From the NCBI RefSeq assembly GCF_000765675.1, contig NZ_JRPA02000009.1, positions 1-64,000 on the forward strand: a stretch of DNA of 64,000 nt, given 5' to 3'. A program made the translations under genes and the position numbers. The stretch is from Helicobacter sp. MIT 05-5294. Its GTDB lineage: Bacteria; Campylobacterota; Campylobacteria; Campylobacterales; Helicobacteraceae. Below the pieces are notes generated by a model. That model saw nothing but the letters and a program-made list of their open reading frames with translations, ran no database searches and was not told the origin of the DNA. Below, in pieces: positions 47,911 to 59,532 of the stretch. How positions within the stretch are numbered: the stretch's first letter is position 1; the number at the start of each line of letters is the position of its first letter.

Positions 47911-49080
47911 ATGAAAAATTTAGCATACAATAAAAGACCTAAAAGTTTTCAAGATTTTGTCGGACAAGCACATCTTTTTGGCGAAAATGCGCCTTTTATG
48001 CGCCTGATTTTGACGCGCAAGATTCCGCATAGCTTTTTTTTCGGACCTGCGGGAAGTGGCAAAACAACCGCTGCGATTCTCATCGCGAAAGCAATGGATT
48101 ATCCATTTTATTCTTTAAATGCAACAAATTTTAAAACCGAAGATTTGCGCGGGATTTTGAAATCTCATCAAAACACTTTGCAAAAGCCACTTATTTTTAT
48201 TGATGAAGTGCATCGCCTAAACAAGGCGCAACAAGAAACGCTTTTGCCCATTATGGAGAATCACCAATCTTTGATTTTGGGAGCCTCGACAGAGAATCCT
48301 TATTTTGCGCTTACACAAGCGATTCGTTCGCGCTCTATGGTATTTGAATTTTATCCTCTAAAAGAACAAGATTTAAAGCAGATTTTAGAATCTTATGATT
48401 TACAAGAAGAGATTCAAGAGTTTTTGATTCAGACAAGCGGAGGCGATGCAAGGGCGATGCTGAATCTGCTAGATTGCGCGTTAAGCACGGATTTGCCTTT
48501 GAGCGTGGAGCTTTTGGAGACTTTTCGCAAAACTTCTTTGAGCGGGACAAGTGAGTTGGATATGCATTATAATTTGATTTCTGCGATGATTAAAAGCATT
48601 CGGGGGAGCGATGAAAATGCAGCGATTTATTATCTTGCACGGTTGATTGCAGGGGGAGAGAATCCTGAATTTATCGCGCGTCGCCTTGTGATTTTGGCGA
48701 GTGAGGATATTGGCAATGCGAATCCTAACGCGCTTAATCTTGCAAATTCTACCATGCAAAGTGTCGCGAAAATTGGCTATCCAGAGGCAAGGATTATTTT
48801 AGCGCAATGTGTGATTTATTTAAGTAGTTCGCCCAAATCCAATAGTGCTTATGAAGCAATTGATAGTGCGATTTCTTATGTGGAAAAGCACCCCAATGAG
48901 CCGATTCCACCTCATATTTTGCAATTTCATAAAAACTACCTTTATCCGCACGATTTTGGGGGTTGGGTGGAGCAAAAGTATTTGGATAAGGATTTGCAGT
49001 TTGTTAAGTGGTTACCCAAAGGGTTTGAAAAGACTTTGAAGGAATGGCTAGACAAGATTAAAGGAAAGACAAAAACTTGA
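47911..49080 (+). CDS. rarA: Replication-associated recombination protein A (RarA/MgsA)
   Basis: 389 residues from the ATG at 47911; a longer in-frame start upstream would cross the small minus-strand ORF and adds a non-family stretch. AAA+ ATPase: Walker A GPAGSGKTTAA, Walker B LIFIDEVHR, and the C-terminal MgsA fold (GGENPEFIARRLVILASEDIGNANPNAL). It acts at stalled replication forks. Confidence 0.93.
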   Translation: MKNLAYNKRPKSFQDFVGQAHLFGENAPFMRLILTRKIPHSFFFGPAGSGKTTAAILIAKAMDYPFYSLNATNFKTEDLRGILKSHQNTLQKPLIFIDEVHRLNKAQQETLLPIMENHQSLILGASTENPYFALTQAIRSRSMVFEFYPLKEQDLKQILESYDLQEEIQEFLIQTSGGDARAMLNLLDCALSTDLPLSVELLETFRKTSLSGTSELDMHYNLISAMIKSIRGSDENAAIYYLARLIAGGENPEFIARRLVILASEDIGNANPNALNLANSTMQSVAKIGYPEARIILAQCVIYLSSSPKSNSAYEAIDSAISYVEKHPNEPIPPHILQFHKNYLYPHDFGGWVEQKYLDKDLQFVKWLPKGFEKTLKEWLDKIKGKTKT

Positions 49081-49210
49081 ATCTAAGAATCTTATTTTTG
49101 CTTTTTGTGGATTTTTAGCTTTGAAACTACGACTTAAGATTCTTGGTTTAACCACTTTTCAACAAAACTTCTTTATAATTCCAAAATTTTTAATCTATGC
49201 GGAGAATTGA

Positions 49211-50557
49211 ATGAGTATTCCAACACTACAAGAGGCGTTAAAGCTAGATATTGATGGCATTAGGGAGCTAAAAGCAAATCTAAAAGAGAAGATAAAGCAA
49301 AGCACTTTAAACGCCTATGTCGGAGAGTTGCAAGATTATGATAGCGCGTTTTTACCCATTGCTATTAAAGATAATATTAATGTCAAGGGTTGGGAAATCA
49401 CTTGTGGGAGTAATATCTTGCAAGGTTATATCGCGCCTTACAACGCAACAGCGGTAGAAAATCTGCTAAAATCGCGTTTTGCGCCTTTTGGACGCACCAA
49501 TATGGACGAATTTGCGATGGGAAGCACGACTGCAAGTAGTTTTTATGGTAGAACGCTAAATCCTAAAAATCCCAATAAAGTCCCAGGTGGAAGTAGCGGA
49601 GGAAGTGCCGCGGCAGTCGCAGGTGGAATTGCACTTGCTGCGCTTGGAAGTGATACGGGTGGGAGTATCAGGCAGCCCGCTGCATTTTGTGGTTGTGTGG
49701 GATTGAAACCTACTTATGGCAGAGTTAGCCGCTATGGGCTTGTGGCTTATAGTTCTAGTTTAGACCAAATCGGACCTATCACGCAGAATGTTACAGATTG
49801 TGCGATTCTTTATGATGCGATTGCAGGTTATGACAAAATGGATTCTACAAGTGCAAATTTAGAATCCAAAAGCACTTTTAACAATCTAAATCCAAATTCT
49901 AAAATGACGATTGCGATTCTACCAAACCTCCTTAAAGACGCGGATTCTAATATCCAAAATGCTTACCAAAAAACAATTGAGATTCTAAGCAAAAATGGGC
50001 ATAAGATTGTAGAAAAAGAAATGCTAGATACAAGCTATATTATCTCCGCTTATTATGTGATTTGCACTGCGGAAGCAAGTTCTAATTTGGCGCGTTTTGA
50101 TGGTGTGCGTTATGGGAATCGTGCTAAAGAGATTAGCAATCTTAAGGAATTATATCTTAAGACGCGTTCGCTTGGCTTTGGCGATGAGGTTAAGCGCAGA
50201 ATCTTGCTTGGTTCTTTTGTGCTAAGTAGCGGTTATTATGATGCTTATTATGTCAAGGCGCAAAAAGTGCGCACATTAATTGCGCAACAATACAATGCAA
50301 TTCTGCAAGATTGTGATGTGATTCTCTCTCCTGTTGCGCCAAGCGTTGCTTTTGGTTTTGAAGATTGCAAAACCCCACTGCAAATGTATTTAGAGGATAT
50401 TTATACGATTGGTATTAATCTCGCAGGGCTTCCCGCGCTTTCACTTCCTGTTGATGAAGATGAGGGATTGCCTATTGGTATGCAGCTTATTGGGAAGCCT
50501 TTTAGTGAGCAAACCTTGCTGGATTTGGCACTTAACCTAGAAAACACATTACGCTAA
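49211..50557 (+). CDS. gatA: Glutamyl-tRNA(Gln) amidotransferase subunit A
   Basis: 448 residues. Amidase signature [32 protein letters not shown] with the Ser-cisSer pair, and the catalytic Lys in [10 protein letters not shown]. GatA frees ammonia for GatB to amidate misacylated Glu-tRNA(Gln). Located nine bases before guaB, as in H. pylori. Confidence 0.95.
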   Translation: MSIPTLQEALKLDIDGIRELKANLKEKIKQSTLNAYVGELQDYDSAFLPIAIKDNINVKGWEITCGSNILQGYIAPYNATAVENLLKSRFAPFGRTNMDEFAMGSTTASSFYGRTLNPKNPNKVPGGSSGGSAAAVAGGIALAALGSDTGGSIRQPAAFCGCVGLKPTYGRVSRYGLVAYSSSLDQIGPITQNVTDCAILYDAIAGYDKMDSTSANLESKSTFNNLNPNSKMTIAILPNLLKDADSNIQNAYQKTIEILSKNGHKIVEKEMLDTSYIISAYYVICTAEASSNLARFDGVRYGNRAKEISNLKELYLKTRSLGFGDEVKRRILLGSFVLSSGYYDAYYVKAQKVRTLIAQQYNAILQDCDVILSPVAPSVAFGFEDCKTPLQMYLEDIYTIGINLAGLPALSLPVDEDEGLPIGMQLIGKPFSEQTLLDLALNLENTLR

Positions 50558-52018
<1,461 letters not shown>

Positions 52019-52027
52019 GAGATTTAA

Positions 52028-52366
52028 ATGCCAAAGTTGCTTTTTGGTTATAGCTTGTATCACGCAAATGCGCAAGATTACGAGGCAATTTTAACGAAAC
52101 TACGCACAGAGTTTGCGCAAAATAAACCGGATATTTATTTGAACAATCCGGAATATTTGCTTTTTATGCCAATAAGTGAGGAATGGCAAAAGGAAATTGT
52201 TGCGTTGATTGCACGATTAAAAAAGTTCGTCAATAGTGAAGTGGAATCTCTGCGTGAGAGTGGGAGTAATGCGCATATTGTCTATCGCTTTGGAATCTTA
52301 GAAATGGAAAGCGCGTTTTTCCAATTCCCCCCGGATTTGGAAGACGATGATGAGGAAGAATCGTAA
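52028..52366 (+). CDS. Hypothetical protein
   Basis: 112 residues, mixed alpha/beta with a strongly acidic tail (DLEDDDEEES). A good ribosome site (TAGGAG) precedes the ATG and it follows guaB by nine bases, so it is a likely operon member. No family recognised. Confidence 0.65.
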   Translation: MPKLLFGYSLYHANAQDYEAILTKLRTEFAQNKPDIYLNNPEYLLFMPISEEWQKEIVALIARLKKFVNSEVESLRESGSNAHIVYRFGILEMESAFFQFPPDLEDDDEEES

Positions 52367-52371
52367 AAACA

Positions 52372-52770
52372 CTAAGAGGTGCGTAAATATTGTTTTAAAA
52401 GATTTAAAATCTTGTTTAAGATAAAGATTCTAGGATATGTGGCGATTGTTTGATTTATCCAATCTTGTAATGTGTTCTCATCTGCTAGAATCTCCTGTGG
52501 GCAATCGTATGTGTTTGGGTTGTCGCAAATGTCTTGTTTGCAATCTTGAATAGAATCTTCTATGAGGCTAATGTCTTCTAATCTAACCTCTACACCTTTT
52601 TGCAATAAGCTATGAAGAGAATCTATCAAATCTTCATCAACAGGGGGAATGATGACGATTTCATCATCACAACCCTCTTCGAGTGTCCTAATTCTGATAA
52701 TTTGGGTTTGTTTGAGTAACTCTTCAAACTTTTTGCGCTTGGATTTGAAAAGGTTGGTTAAGAATTTCAT
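52372..52770 (-). CDS. Hypothetical protein
   Basis: 132 residues. Lys-rich start (FKSKRKKFEELLKQTQ) then a largely acidic middle (EEGCDDEIVIIPPVDEDLIDSL). Cys-spaced segment CKQDICDNPNTYDC might bind metal. No family recognised. Located between guaB's neighbour and an R-M pair. Confidence 0.55.
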   Translation of the reverse strand: MKFLTNLFKSKRKKFEELLKQTQIIRIRTLEEGCDDEIVIIPPVDEDLIDSLHSLLQKGVEVRLEDISLIEDSIQDCKQDICDNPNTYDCPQEILADENTLQDWINQTIATYPRIFILNKILNLLKQYLRTS

Positions 52771-52805
52771 TTGGTTAATCTCCTTTGTGTTGTTTTTAGG
52801 AAGTT

Positions 52806-53663
52806 TTACTTAGTAGATAATTTAAGATTTGCAGACAATCGTATTGATATGTCTTTTATCTTAGATTCTGTCTCTTTTCTATTTTTATCTAACTCCACTT
52901 TTCTATCCACTGACATTTTGATAAACTCATTTTCTTTTTCTATACCTATAAAACTTCTATTTAGCAGATTAGCTGCTATTCCTGTGGTGGAGCTTCCACT
53001 AAAAGGATCGCAGATAATAGAATCCTCATTACTTGCCATTAAAAGCAATCGCACAAGTAGATTCAAAGGCTTTTGCGTAGGGTGTTTGCCATTAGCTTTT
53101 TCCCAAGGGGCAATCGCTGGAAAACTCCATACATCACGCATTTGCTTATCTCCATTAAGCCTTTTAAGGATTTCATAATTAAAAATATGCTTATGTTTTG
53201 GGCTTTTTCTTGCCCAAATGATTTGTTCAGTCGAATGCGTGAGATAGCGACAACTAAAGTTGGGTGGAGGATTAGTTTTTTGCCAAGTGATGAGATTAAG
53301 AATCTTGAAATCAAGTTTTTGCAAGACTCGCCCCAAAGAAAAAATATTATGATAAGTTCCACTAATTAAAATGCTCCCTGTATCTTTTAGGGCAATTTTT
53401 GCATTGCGTATCCACTCTTCATTAAATTCATCGATATCGTTAATATTCTCTTCTCTATCCCAAGTTCCTTTATTAACGCTAACTATTTTGCCACTCTGAA
53501 TACTCAAGCCATCATTAGAGAGAAAATAAGGAGGATCGGCAAAGATAAGATCAAATTGTCCCTTAAAATCAGGCAATATTTGATTGCAATCCCCTTGATA
53601 AAGCCTAAAGAGAGAATCTTCACTTATAAAAATAGGAGACAAGTTTTTATTGAGCAATTCCAT
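52806..53663 (-). CDS. DpnA-type DNA adenine methyltransferase (predicted GATC)
   Basis: 285 residues. N6-adenine methyltransferase of the beta class: motif IV ADPPYFLS comes before motif I DPFSGSSTTG, and the GKHPTQKP segment is typical. Overall it closely resembles DpnA (FADPPYFLSN, WQKTNPxPNxSCRY, THSTExIxWA). It should protect GATC sites from the enzyme encoded next to it. It overlaps the endonuclease gene by 17 bases. Confidence 0.9.
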   Translation of the reverse strand: MELLNKNLSPIFISEDSLFRLYQGDCNQILPDFKGQFDLIFADPPYFLSNDGLSIQSGKIVSVNKGTWDREENINDIDEFNEEWIRNAKIALKDTGSILISGTYHNIFSLGRVLQKLDFKILNLITWQKTNPPPNFSCRYLTHSTEQIIWARKSPKHKHIFNYEILKRLNGDKQMRDVWSFPAIAPWEKANGKHPTQKPLNLLVRLLLMASNEDSIICDPFSGSSTTGIAANLLNRSFIGIEKENEFIKMSVDRKVELDKNRKETESKIKDISIRLSANLKLSTK

Positions 53664-54489
53664 TTTTTACCTTTTGAATGAAGTCATTAATGTTGCTTAA
53701 ATTATAAATTTCTACAGATTTATAAGCCTCTTGGAGTTTGTTTTTAGCACTTAACCAACCTTGCCCATCTGTTATCCAAATAAATTTATAAGAAGAAAAG
53801 GTTTTGAATCTTAAAGCTAAATCTTGATAGGCTCTTGCAGTTTCATTAAGCTTACTTCCACCACTTGTATAAAAATTAGATTCTATAAAATAGGTAGCGT
53901 TTTTACCCCAAATGACAAAATCAAATTTTTTAATATCAGCTCCAAACGATTGGTGCAAATCGTTAAAATCTTTGATATTAACTTGGCTTTTAAAATGCAA
54001 ATTAGCCCTTGCAAAAAGATTTTCAAGATAAGATTCCATAGTGTTACCACTACGATTTTTTCTTGCATTGCTATCAAGTCCTACTTCAATACCAAATACA
54101 AAATCATTCAAATCCTTAATCTTTCTATCGCTAAAAACTTCGCACAAGCCACTTTCACAAATAAAATTATAAGCTTTGTCTGCATTATAAAAATAAGATT
54201 CTATAGCACAAAGACTATTATTAGAATCCAAAACCATTTCTTTTTTATCCCTCACTGCAATCAAAATGTGCAAAACCTCAAAAGCCTTTGGATATTCAGC
54301 AAAGAGTTTATGCACACAATCTTGCATTTCATCTTTATTTTTACCCAATAAAAAATTCAAATGATTGAGGCAAATACTAACAGAATCTCTATTGCTTAAA
54401 CATTTTTGCCAATCCACAAAAAAGTTTAAGCGTCTATTGGTAGTTTGCAGTGTTTTTAAAAATTCCTCAAAAGTTAAAGTGTTTGGCAT
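53647..54489 (-). CDS. DpnII-family restriction endonuclease (predicted GATC)
   Basis: 280 residues. Family signatures: GLDSNARKNRSGNTMESYLE, KKFDFVIWGKNATYFIESNFYTSGGSKLNETARAYQDLA and FIWITDGQGW. These match DpnII-type enzymes that cut GATC. Paired with the DpnA-like methylase. No second (DpnM-type) methylase is seen, in line with Helicobacter versions of this system. Confidence 0.9.
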   Translation of the reverse strand: MPNTLTFEEFLKTLQTTNRRLNFFVDWQKCLSNRDSVSICLNHLNFLLGKNKDEMQDCVHKLFAEYPKAFEVLHILIAVRDKKEMVLDSNNSLCAIESYFYNADKAYNFICESGLCEVFSDRKIKDLNDFVFGIEVGLDSNARKNRSGNTMESYLENLFARANLHFKSQVNIKDFNDLHQSFGADIKKFDFVIWGKNATYFIESNFYTSGGSKLNETARAYQDLALRFKTFSSYKFIWITDGQGWLSAKNKLQEAYKSVEIYNLSNINDFIQKVKNGIAQ

Positions 54490-54569
54490 TTATCCCACAT
54501 TTCTTGTCTAATTTTTATAACCTTAGAGTAAAATCTATCATTTGCAATTTTGACTAAGCTCATTTTCCC

Positions 54570-56396
54570 CTACAACTCCGTCTTCAGCACCGCGCCATTT
54601 GCAGCATTGCTCACAAGCAGCGCATAGCGACGCAACCACTTGCTTTTTATCTCTTTTTGAATCGGCTTCCAACGCGCCTTACGCGCTTCTAAAACTTTAG
54701 AATCCACGAGCAGTTCCAAGCTCCCTTTGCTTACAGAAATCGCGATTTTATCGCCGTCTTCAACAAGCGCAATCAGCCCGCCCTCTGCCGCTTCGGGGCT
54801 AACATGCCCAATGCACCCGCCCCTTGTCGCGCCGCTAAATCGCCCATCGGTAATCAGCGCGACACACTCACCAAGCCCCATTCCCATAATCATACTCGTG
54901 GGGCTAAGCATTTCCTGCATTCCCGGTCCGCCCTTTGGTCCTTCATAGCGAATCACCACAACATTCCCAGCCTTGACCTTGCCCCCTGCAATGCCCCTAA
55001 TCGCCTCATCTTGCGAGTTAAAACACACCGCACTGCCTTCAAATTCTTTCATCTTTTCTGCCACCGCGGCGACCTTTAGCACCGCACCCTCACGCGCGAG
55101 GTTGCCATAGAGAATCTTTAGCCCCCCCATTTGCGAATACGCATTCTCATTATGGCGAATAATCTCACTATCAACAATCTCTGCATTCGCGATTCTCTCG
55201 CCCAAAGTCTCGCCTGTAATCGTCAGCGCATCAAGGTATAGAATACTCTTGCTCATATCATTAGAAATTCTAGTATCTTGCGTAAGATTTGAATGTTGTG
55301 CAAGATGAGGCGAAGGGAGTTTGCTAGACGCAAATGACCGAGCCAAATCGCCGCACTCATTTAAAGATTGCGCAAGAGACGAATTTCTCTTCGCCACCTC
55401 ATTCATCACCGCGCTAACCCCTCCCGCGCGGTGAATGTCTTCCATGTGAATCGTGCCAAGCGCGGGCGCAATCTTTGCAATATGCGCAACTTGGCTTGCA
55501 ATCGTATTAATCGAATCAAGATTAAAATCCACCTCTGCTTCTTTGGCAATGGCTAGCATATGCAAAATCGTATTGGTGCTGCCACCCATAGCCATATCGA
55601 CCACAAACGCGTTATGCACAGCTTTTCTGTTCAAAATATTGCAGAATCTAAATTGTTCGGTTTTTTTCTCATCAAGCGCAATCTCGACAATCCGCCGCGC
55701 GGCTTTGCGCAAAAGCTCTTCGCGTTCGGGGCTAAGGGCTAGAATCGTCCCGTTCCCGGGCAGCGCGACACCCATTGCCTCACAGAGGGTATTCATCGAG
55801 TTTGCAGTAAACATTCCGCTACAACTCCCACCACTAGGGCAAGCTTTGCATTCTATCTCGTGTAATCTTTGCTCATCAATCTTGCCTTCGTTAAACGCGC
55901 CCACCGCTTCAAACGCCGAGTTTAGGTCGAGAATCGTCCCGTCTTCAAGCCGCCCCGCGCGCATCGGTCCGCCGCTGACAAAGATTGTCGGGACATTCAC
56001 CCGCAACGCGCCCATCAGCATTCCGGGGACAATTTTATCGCAATTAGGGATACAAACCATCGCATCAAGGCTATGTGCGTTCATCATCGTTTCGATACTA
56101 TCGGCAATCAGTTCGCGGCTTGGCAACGAATAGAGCATTCCGCTATGCCCCATAGCGATGCCATCATCAACACCAATCGTGTTAAACTCAAACGGCACAC
56201 CGCCAGCAGCGCGAATCTCGTCTTTGACAATCTGTGCGTATTTGTTTAAGAAAAAATGCCCGGGAATGATGTCAATATAGCTATTGGCAATGCCGATAAA
56301 GGGTTTGTCAAAGTCTTCGTCTTTTAGCCCTGTGGCGCGCAAAAGGCTTCTGTGCGGGGCTTTTTGGAATCCTTTTTTGATAATATCACTTCGCAT
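54570..56396 (-). CDS. ilvD: Dihydroxy-acid dehydratase
   Basis: 608 residues, about 47 longer than usual in this group. Catalyses the last shared step of valine/isoleucine synthesis. Fe-S Cys are in [11 protein letters not shown] (C119) and [32 protein letters not shown] is the C-terminal signature. Residues 338-384 (55245-55385), between NEVAKRN and [11 protein letters not shown], form a Ser/Asp/Leu-rich insertion absent from typical IlvD. The gene looks more GC-rich than neighbours. Confidence 0.93.
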   Translation of the reverse strand: MRSDIIKKGFQKAPHRSLLRATGLKDEDFDKPFIGIANSYIDIIPGHFFLNKYAQIVKDEIRAAGGVPFEFNTIGVDDGIAMGHSGMLYSLPSRELIADSIETMMNAHSLDAMVCIPNCDKIVPGMLMGALRVNVPTIFVSGGPMRAGRLEDGTILDLNSAFEAVGAFNEGKIDEQRLHEIECKACPSGGSCSGMFTANSMNTLCEAMGVALPGNGTILALSPEREELLRKAARRIVEIALDEKKTEQFRFCNILNRKAVHNAFVVDMAMGGSTNTILHMLAIAKEAEVDFNLDSINTIASQVAHIAKIAPALGTIHMEDIHRAGGVSAVMNEVAKRNSSLAQSLNECGDLARSFASSKLPSPHLAQHSNLTQDTRISNDMSKSILYLDALTITGETLGERIANAEIVDSEIIRHNENAYSQMGGLKILYGNLAREGAVLKVAAVAEKMKEFEGSAVCFNSQDEAIRGIAGGKVKAGNVVVIRYEGPKGGPGMQEMLSPTSMIMGMGLGECVALITDGRFSGATRGGCIGHVSPEAAEGGLIALVEDGDKIAISVSKGSLELLVDSKVLEARKARWKPIQKEIKSKWLRRYALLVSNAANGAVLKTEL

Positions 56397-56479
56397 AAAA
56401 TCACCTTTGTTTTAAATTTGTTTCAAATCCCAAATTTTAGCAAATTTTGCGACAAAATCTTTTGAAGTCGCGTAATTTT

Positions 56480-57033
56480 CTAAGTCAAGTCTAATTCAAG
56501 TTTATAATGATAAGGAATCTTATCGTTAATCGTGCAATCAATGAGACTTTGGATTTTTTGGGGATTTCCCCTTTCTCTTTGTTTTATGCGCTTGATTCTT
56601 GTTTGTTCGTCGCAAGAAACACGCACTAAAATATCTGCAAACTCCAAACGCTGTAAATTAGCAGAGATATAAAAAACAATCTTAACATAAGGAGGTAGGA
56701 ATCTTAAAAAAGGTTTGAGATTGTCAGTTTTGTTTGTGGGGAATTTGATTTTTGGGCGAATGAGAAAAAGATTAAGGCTCATCACAGAATCATCAATCAT
56801 AGCAATTTGATAAGGAGCAAAACAACCAAAGCCTTGTTTTCGGATTCTGCCTCCTAAAGTGCTTTTGCCACTTCCGCAAGCTCCACAAATTGCCACGATA
56901 ACCTTACCCTTGATGGGGCTATATTCAGGTGATTTTAAGATTTCATTCGTCTCTCTCTCTCTCTCTCTCTTATGGCTTTATTATGCAAAACCTCTTTGCA
57001 TAAGCTTTCTAGCTGCTCATAAAATTTTGACAT
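56480..57033 (-). CDS. Repeat-switched P-loop kinase-like protein, currently out of frame
   Basis: The ATG at 57033 lies two bases after the ccoI stop. It reads 32 codons, through (AG)10 (56951-56970), then ends at TAA 56935-56937. The P-loop frame downstream opens fully from 56950 with no start codon before GTG 56896 and reads KVIVAICGACGSGKSTLGGR, a Walker A, then a C-terminal helix with VSCDEQTRIKRIKQR that recalls nucleotide-kinase lids. Removing one AG (9 units) or adding two (12 units) joins them into a 183- or 185-residue protein; with 9 units the span of 554 bases becomes 552 = 184 codons. The substrate is unknown. So it is probably a phase-variable gene, OFF in this sequence. Confidence 0.75.
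56951..56970. repeat. (CT)10 / (AG)10 microsatellite within the P-loop gene
   Basis: Ten tandem CT on the plus strand, encoding Arg-Glu repeats in the sense frame. Its unit number decides whether the start at 57033 is in frame with the P-loop domain. Confidence 0.95.
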
Positions 57034-57035
57034 TC

Positions 57036-59525
57036 TTAAGATTCTCCTTTGTCTTTAATCCTAAAGCTATTGCCCACGACAAGCAAAGAGCTAAGCGACA
57101 TAGAGAGTGCAGCAATCAGCGGAATCACAAAACCTGCCATCGCAAGTGGAATCGTAAGGGCGTTATAGAGCAAAGAAAGGGCGAGGTTTTGCAAAATGAA
57201 GCGATAGGTTTTGCGTCCAAGAGCGAAAGATTCTACAATGCCTCGCACACTATTATCTAGCACGACGATGTCGCTGACGCTGATTGCAATATCAATGCCT
57301 CCACCCATAGCAATTGCAATATCACTTTTGCCAAGCGCAATAGAATCGTTGATTCCGTCCCCTGCCATTACGACTATTTTGCCTTGTTGGTGTAAGCTAT
57401 CAATAAAATTTGCTTTATCAAGGGGGCTTTGCGCAGCGTAATATTCTGTGATTCCAACTTCTTTTGCCACATTTGCACACGCTCCCTCATTATCGCCGCT
57501 TAGAAGCACACACGAAATGCCTTGCGTTTGAAGTGTTTGGATAGAATCTTTCGCATCTTTTTTGAGCGTATCTTGCAGGGTGAATTTCGCCAAAATCACA
57601 GAATCTTTGGCAAAATAAAAAACACTTCCTTGAGATTCTTCTAATGCAAAAGGAATCGTAGTGCCATGTTCTTGCAAAAGTGCTAGATTGCCACCTAAAT
57701 AGGTTTCTTTGTTGGCTTGTGCCACGATTCCACGCGCGTTGAGTTGTACCATTGAATCTAGTGTGATTTCTTCACCTCTGCCTATAAATTCCAATACCGC
57801 CTTGCTGATAGGGTGGGCGTTTTGTGTGAGCATTGCGCGTAAGATTCCTAAATGTGTGGAATCCAAAGTTTTTGCTTGTGTGAAGTATTGCACCTCTAGC
57901 ACTTTGAGCTTACCCTCTGTTAATGTCCCTGTTTTATCTAGCACCAAAACATTCGCTTTGGCAATTGTTTCTAGGAATCGCGCTTCTTTGAAAAGGATTT
58001 TGTTCTTTAACGCTTCGCTTAAGCCAATCAAAGAGGCAATAGGCGTAGCAAGTGCAAGGGCGCAAGGACAAGCGATGATAATCACAGAAATCATCACCAT
58101 TAACGAGCGTTCAAATGGGGCGTGTAGTAGGGATTCCCAAACCAAAAAAGTACCAAAAGCTAAAGAGAGAATCACGAGCGAAAAATAACGCGAAATTTGG
58201 TTTGCTTTTTCTTGAATCTTTGGACGCGCGTTGAGGGAGTTTTCTACCAATCCTACAATTTTCATCATCAGCGAATCTTTAAAGACTTTGCAAACTTGAT
58301 AATTAAAAGGACAATTCAGTGCTAAAGAGCCAGAATATATGAAATCCCCAGTAATCTTAACTTGCGGTAAGGATTCTCCATTCATCGCACTTTCATCACA
58401 AAGTGCTTCTGCGCTTAGTAATGTCCCATCTAGTGCGACACGCTCACCCGGGCGCACTTGCACAATATCGCCGACTTGCACAGATTCTATGGCGATTTCT
58501 TCAAAGTATTCTTGAGAAGCGGTCTGTGATTGTGTTGCATGGGATTCTAAGTTGAATTGGGTTGTTTGGGATTGTGGAATCTTCAAAACTCGCACACTCA
58601 CAGGCATTTGCGCATTAAGCCTATCTAGGCTATCTATGGCACTTTTTTTGCCCCGCACTTCTAGGAATTTGCCAATTAACACAAAAGTAATAATCATCGC
58701 CACAGATTCAAAATAAGTTTCGCCCCCTTTGAAACTCGCATAAATAGAATACAAATAGGCTAAACTTGCCCCGCTAATAACAAGCAAATCCATATTGGGG
58801 GTTTTGTATTTGAGAGCTATCCAAGCCCCGCGCCAAAAGATAATCCCGCTAAAAAACAATACCGGCGTAGAGAGCGCAAATCCCGCGAAATTAAGAATGT
58901 TGCGCATATCCTCCGAGATTCCGCTAAAATACCCTGCGTATTGCGCCACAGCAATCCACATAATGTTCATCACACAAAAGATTCCAACAACCATTTTGAT
59001 ATAGTAGTCGCGCTTTTCTTTTCTTGCATAGGCTTCTTGTAAGCGCGGGTCGTAGGCGTGTGCGTCGTAGCCGATTTGGTGGATTGTTTGGATAATTTCT
59101 GAAATTTTAATGATTTTTGGGTCGTAAAGAATCGTTGCTTTGTTGTTGGTGTAGTTGATATTGACTTTTGCGATTCCATTGGTTTTAGAAAGGATTTTTT
59201 CATTAAGCCACACACAAGCAATACAATGGATTCTTTCTAAAATCAAAGAGATTTCACATAAGGATTCTTTGGGGGTTACGAAGCGTTCAAAAAAAGGCGT
59301 AGAATCAAAGGATTCTAAACTTTCAAAGGTTGGAATCTCTTGCGCGGGTTCTAGTGTGTTGTTTCCTAATTTGCTATAAAAATCTCCCAATCCTGCATTG
59401 TTAAGAAGCTTATAAACACCCTCACAGCCCCGACAACAAAAGTATTTTTTCGCGCCGTTGATTTCTGTTTGGATTAGCACTTTGGTGTCAAATTCTAAAT
59501 GGCAATGGTCGCAAATATGTTTCAT
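57036..59525 (-). CDS. ccoI: Copper-transporting P-type ATPase CcoI/FixI type
   Basis: 829 residues. N-terminal Cys-rich region (CDHCHLEF, CCRGCEGVY) and an HMA domain with CIACV, then eight helices including the CPC metal site (IIACPCALALATP), the phosphorylation motif DKTGTLTEG and GDGINDSIAL. The Cys-rich N-terminus marks the CcoI/FixI group that supplies copper to cbb3 oxidase rather than exporting it. The cbb3 genes are not in the window. Confidence 0.9.
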   Translation of the reverse strand: MKHICDHCHLEFDTKVLIQTEINGAKKYFCCRGCEGVYKLLNNAGLGDFYSKLGNNTLEPAQEIPTFESLESFDSTPFFERFVTPKESLCEISLILERIHCIACVWLNEKILSKTNGIAKVNINYTNNKATILYDPKIIKISEIIQTIHQIGYDAHAYDPRLQEAYARKEKRDYYIKMVVGIFCVMNIMWIAVAQYAGYFSGISEDMRNILNFAGFALSTPVLFFSGIIFWRGAWIALKYKTPNMDLLVISGASLAYLYSIYASFKGGETYFESVAMIITFVLIGKFLEVRGKKSAIDSLDRLNAQMPVSVRVLKIPQSQTTQFNLESHATQSQTASQEYFEEIAIESVQVGDIVQVRPGERVALDGTLLSAEALCDESAMNGESLPQVKITGDFIYSGSLALNCPFNYQVCKVFKDSLMMKIVGLVENSLNARPKIQEKANQISRYFSLVILSLAFGTFLVWESLLHAPFERSLMVMISVIIIACPCALALATPIASLIGLSEALKNKILFKEARFLETIAKANVLVLDKTGTLTEGKLKVLEVQYFTQAKTLDSTHLGILRAMLTQNAHPISKAVLEFIGRGEEITLDSMVQLNARGIVAQANKETYLGGNLALLQEHGTTIPFALEESQGSVFYFAKDSVILAKFTLQDTLKKDAKDSIQTLQTQGISCVLLSGDNEGACANVAKEVGITEYYAAQSPLDKANFIDSLHQQGKIVVMAGDGINDSIALGKSDIAIAMGGGIDIAISVSDIVVLDNSVRGIVESFALGRKTYRFILQNLALSLLYNALTIPLAMAGFVIPLIAALSMSLSSLLVVGNSFRIKDKGES

Positions 59526-59532
59526 AGAATCT

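Noticed and set aside
55122-55128. G7 run on the minus strand inside ilvD
   Set aside because: Seven is too short for confident phase variation and the frame is intact; noted only in the IlvD finding.
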